Part shown: one piece after another, positions 23,937 to 24,434 of the stretch
Layout: each line of letters starts with the position of its first letter
How positions within the stretch are numbered: the first letter of the stretch is position 1
Source: Paracoccaceae bacterium
GTDB taxonomy: Bacteria; Pseudomonadota; Alphaproteobacteria; Rhodobacterales; Rhodobacteraceae
Assembly (NCBI GenBank): GCA_026982255.1
Contig: JALSHL010000087.1
Coordinates: 1 to 24,434, forward strand
Length of the DNA stretch: 24,434 nt
Reading direction: 5' to 3'
Made by a program: the position numbers and the translations under genes
Notes under the pieces: generated by a model
Told to the model about the DNA's origin: nothing
The model's database searches: none
Seen by the model: only the letters and a program-made list of their open reading frames with translations

Positions 23937-23966
23937 GGCGTAGACCCATAAATCCCGCACCGCCAG
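23935..23966 (+). repeat. Left terminal inverted repeat of the MITE-like element
   Basis: Thirty-two bases beginning AGGGCGTAGACCCATAAA, matching the reverse complement of 24167-24198 at 29 positions. The three differences are all transitions. The first A belongs to the duplicated TA target. Confidence 0.85.
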
Positions 23967-24197
23967 TTATCCGGATTTTTGTTCTGGCAAGGCGCAATCC
24001 CGCAGGAATAGCGGGGCTATTTCAAGGGGTTGCAACACAGCCAGGGCGGAAATCCGGATAACCCGAAGGGCGTGGATATCGCTTCATTTCAGCGGCTCGC
24101 GACGCTTGCCAATAGAACCACTATTGACGGCGCGTCGCAAACCACTGATATTTCGCGATATTCACGCTGGCGGCGCGGGGTTTATGAGTCTACGCCC
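23936..24197. mobile_element. MITE-like element with 32 bp inverted ends and TA duplication
   Basis: A 262 bp non-coding unit that starts GGGCGTAGAC and ends GTCTACGCCC, flanked on each side by TA (23934-23935 and 24198-24199). The inverted ends, counting the adjacent base, span 32 bp with 29 matches. The interior holds two long hairpins, 23966-24062 and 24071-24166, so nearly every base is in a potential stem. No open reading frame of note. A TA target and short size suggest mobilisation in trans by a TA-targeting DDE transposase (IS630, or the IS427 branch of IS5); none is in the window. It sits exactly between a convergent Hint gene and comEC-like gene. Confidence 0.8.
23966..24062 (+). 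other. Long hairpin inside the element, wobble-paired only on the plus strand
   Basis: Outer helix: 23966-23988 pairs with 24040-24062 over 23 bp without a gap, including four U-G pairs. Middle helix: 23994-24001 with 24026-24033, 8 bp with one U-G. Top helix: 24005-24012 with 24016-24023, 8 bp with one G-U and a GGG loop. All six non-Watson-Crick positions are G-U in plus-strand RNA; in minus-strand RNA they would be A-C mismatches. It lies directly downstream of the Hint gene and could stabilise or end that transcript. Confidence 0.7.
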
Positions 24198-24198
24198 T
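24167..24198 (-). repeat. Right terminal inverted repeat of the MITE-like element
   Basis: Ends TTTATGAGTCTACGCCCT; partner of 23935-23966 with three transitions over 32 bp. Its last T is part of the duplicated TA target, and the C before it supplies the G of the stop codon on the opposite strand. Confidence 0.85.
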
Positions 24199-24434
24199 AA
24201 TATCCCCAAGGGCGGTTACGGGCTGCGTCCTTGCTGCCGGTCAGAACCAGTTGCCCCTCGGCAATTTCCAGCGACAGCGCTCCGCGTTGACGCAACGTTT
24301 CCCGCCAGATCACCAGACACGGGCCGCGCACAGATTCAGCGCGGGCCAAGACCAGCACGGTTTCTCCGCTGCAATAGGAGGCGGTTTCGGCAGCATCCTT
24401 TCCGGCATGGAGCACAAGGCGCCAACCCGCGAAT
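24197..24434 (-). CDS. ComEC/Rec2-like DNA-uptake protein, C-terminal end
   Basis: The minus-strand frame is open to the window edge and ends at TAG (24199-24197), giving 78 C-terminal residues that start FAGWRLVLHAGK. The pattern GW-R-L-V...GK, a lone Cys, then RGPCLVIWRETLRQRGALSL and a final ARNRPW resembles the C-terminus of alphaproteobacterial ComEC/Rec2 proteins, the inner-membrane channel for incoming DNA (metallo-beta-lactamase-like tail). Only this tail is visible, so the call depends on a short match. An internal GTG at 24415 is not the true start. The stop codon is built from the TA duplication plus the first base of the neighbouring element. Confidence 0.6.
   Translation of the reverse strand, partial: FAGWRLVLHAGKDAAETASYCSGETVLVLARAESVRGPCLVIWRETLRQRGALSLEIAEGQLVLTGSKDAARNRPWGY

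Noticed and set aside
1..24434. CRISPR arrays, tRNA or rRNA genes, prophage or integrase genes
   Set aside because: I looked for regularly spaced repeats, cloverleaf features and phage-type proteins and saw none.

Overview
The window is GC-rich, densely packed bacterial DNA. The mix of proteins (CodA-like deaminase, BMP-type ABC importer, FOXRED1-like oxidase, Hint-domain protein, TrhP with a cysteine-rich tail, OmpR-type regulator beside ribA) points to an alphaproteobacterium, most likely a marine Rhodobacteraceae/Roseobacter-group member. This is inferred from protein style; no rRNA or other taxonomic marker is present.

Layout. (1) 1-1791, plus strand: the end of a tRNA-hydroxylation U32 protein (TrhP), a lytic-transglycosylase-like lipoprotein and a 42-residue basic protein. 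(2) 1831-15398, minus strand: thirteen tightly packed genes, mostly overlapping or under 15 bp apart. Read in the direction of transcription they are a BMP-type nucleoside/nucleobase importer (binding protein, double ATPase, two permeases), a CodA-family deaminase, then after an 84 bp gap a TPP-dependent enzyme, a uronate-dehydrogenase-like SDR, a FAD oxidase, a GNAT, an AhpD-like protein, ZnuC, ZnuB and an MFS transporter. (3) 15592-16758: a GGCT-like protein converging on a LysE exporter. (4) 16814-19646, minus strand: overlapping ribA, CoA-pyrophosphatase Nudix and CCA-adding enzyme genes, divergent from an OmpR-family response regulator (19798-20484) with a strong terminator. (5) 20691-22827: a CueR-type promoter, a Tat-exported multicopper oxidase and a methyltransferase, probably a copper-response unit. 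(6) 22897-24434: a Hint-domain protein with an apparent 5' frameshift, a 262 bp MITE-like element, and the convergent 3' end of a ComEC-like gene.

Main points. The deaminase aligns with E. coli CodA at a constant offset and keeps every metal ligand, but has Cys at the position of Asp314, the residue that excludes 5-methylcytosine. It is therefore predicted to be a 5-methylcytosine deaminase fed by the adjacent importer. The element at 23936-24197 has 32 bp inverted ends, a TA target duplication and an interior almost wholly accounted for by two long hairpins. It landed where two convergent stop codons meet, and its terminal G together with the duplicated TA rebuilds a TAG stop for both genes.
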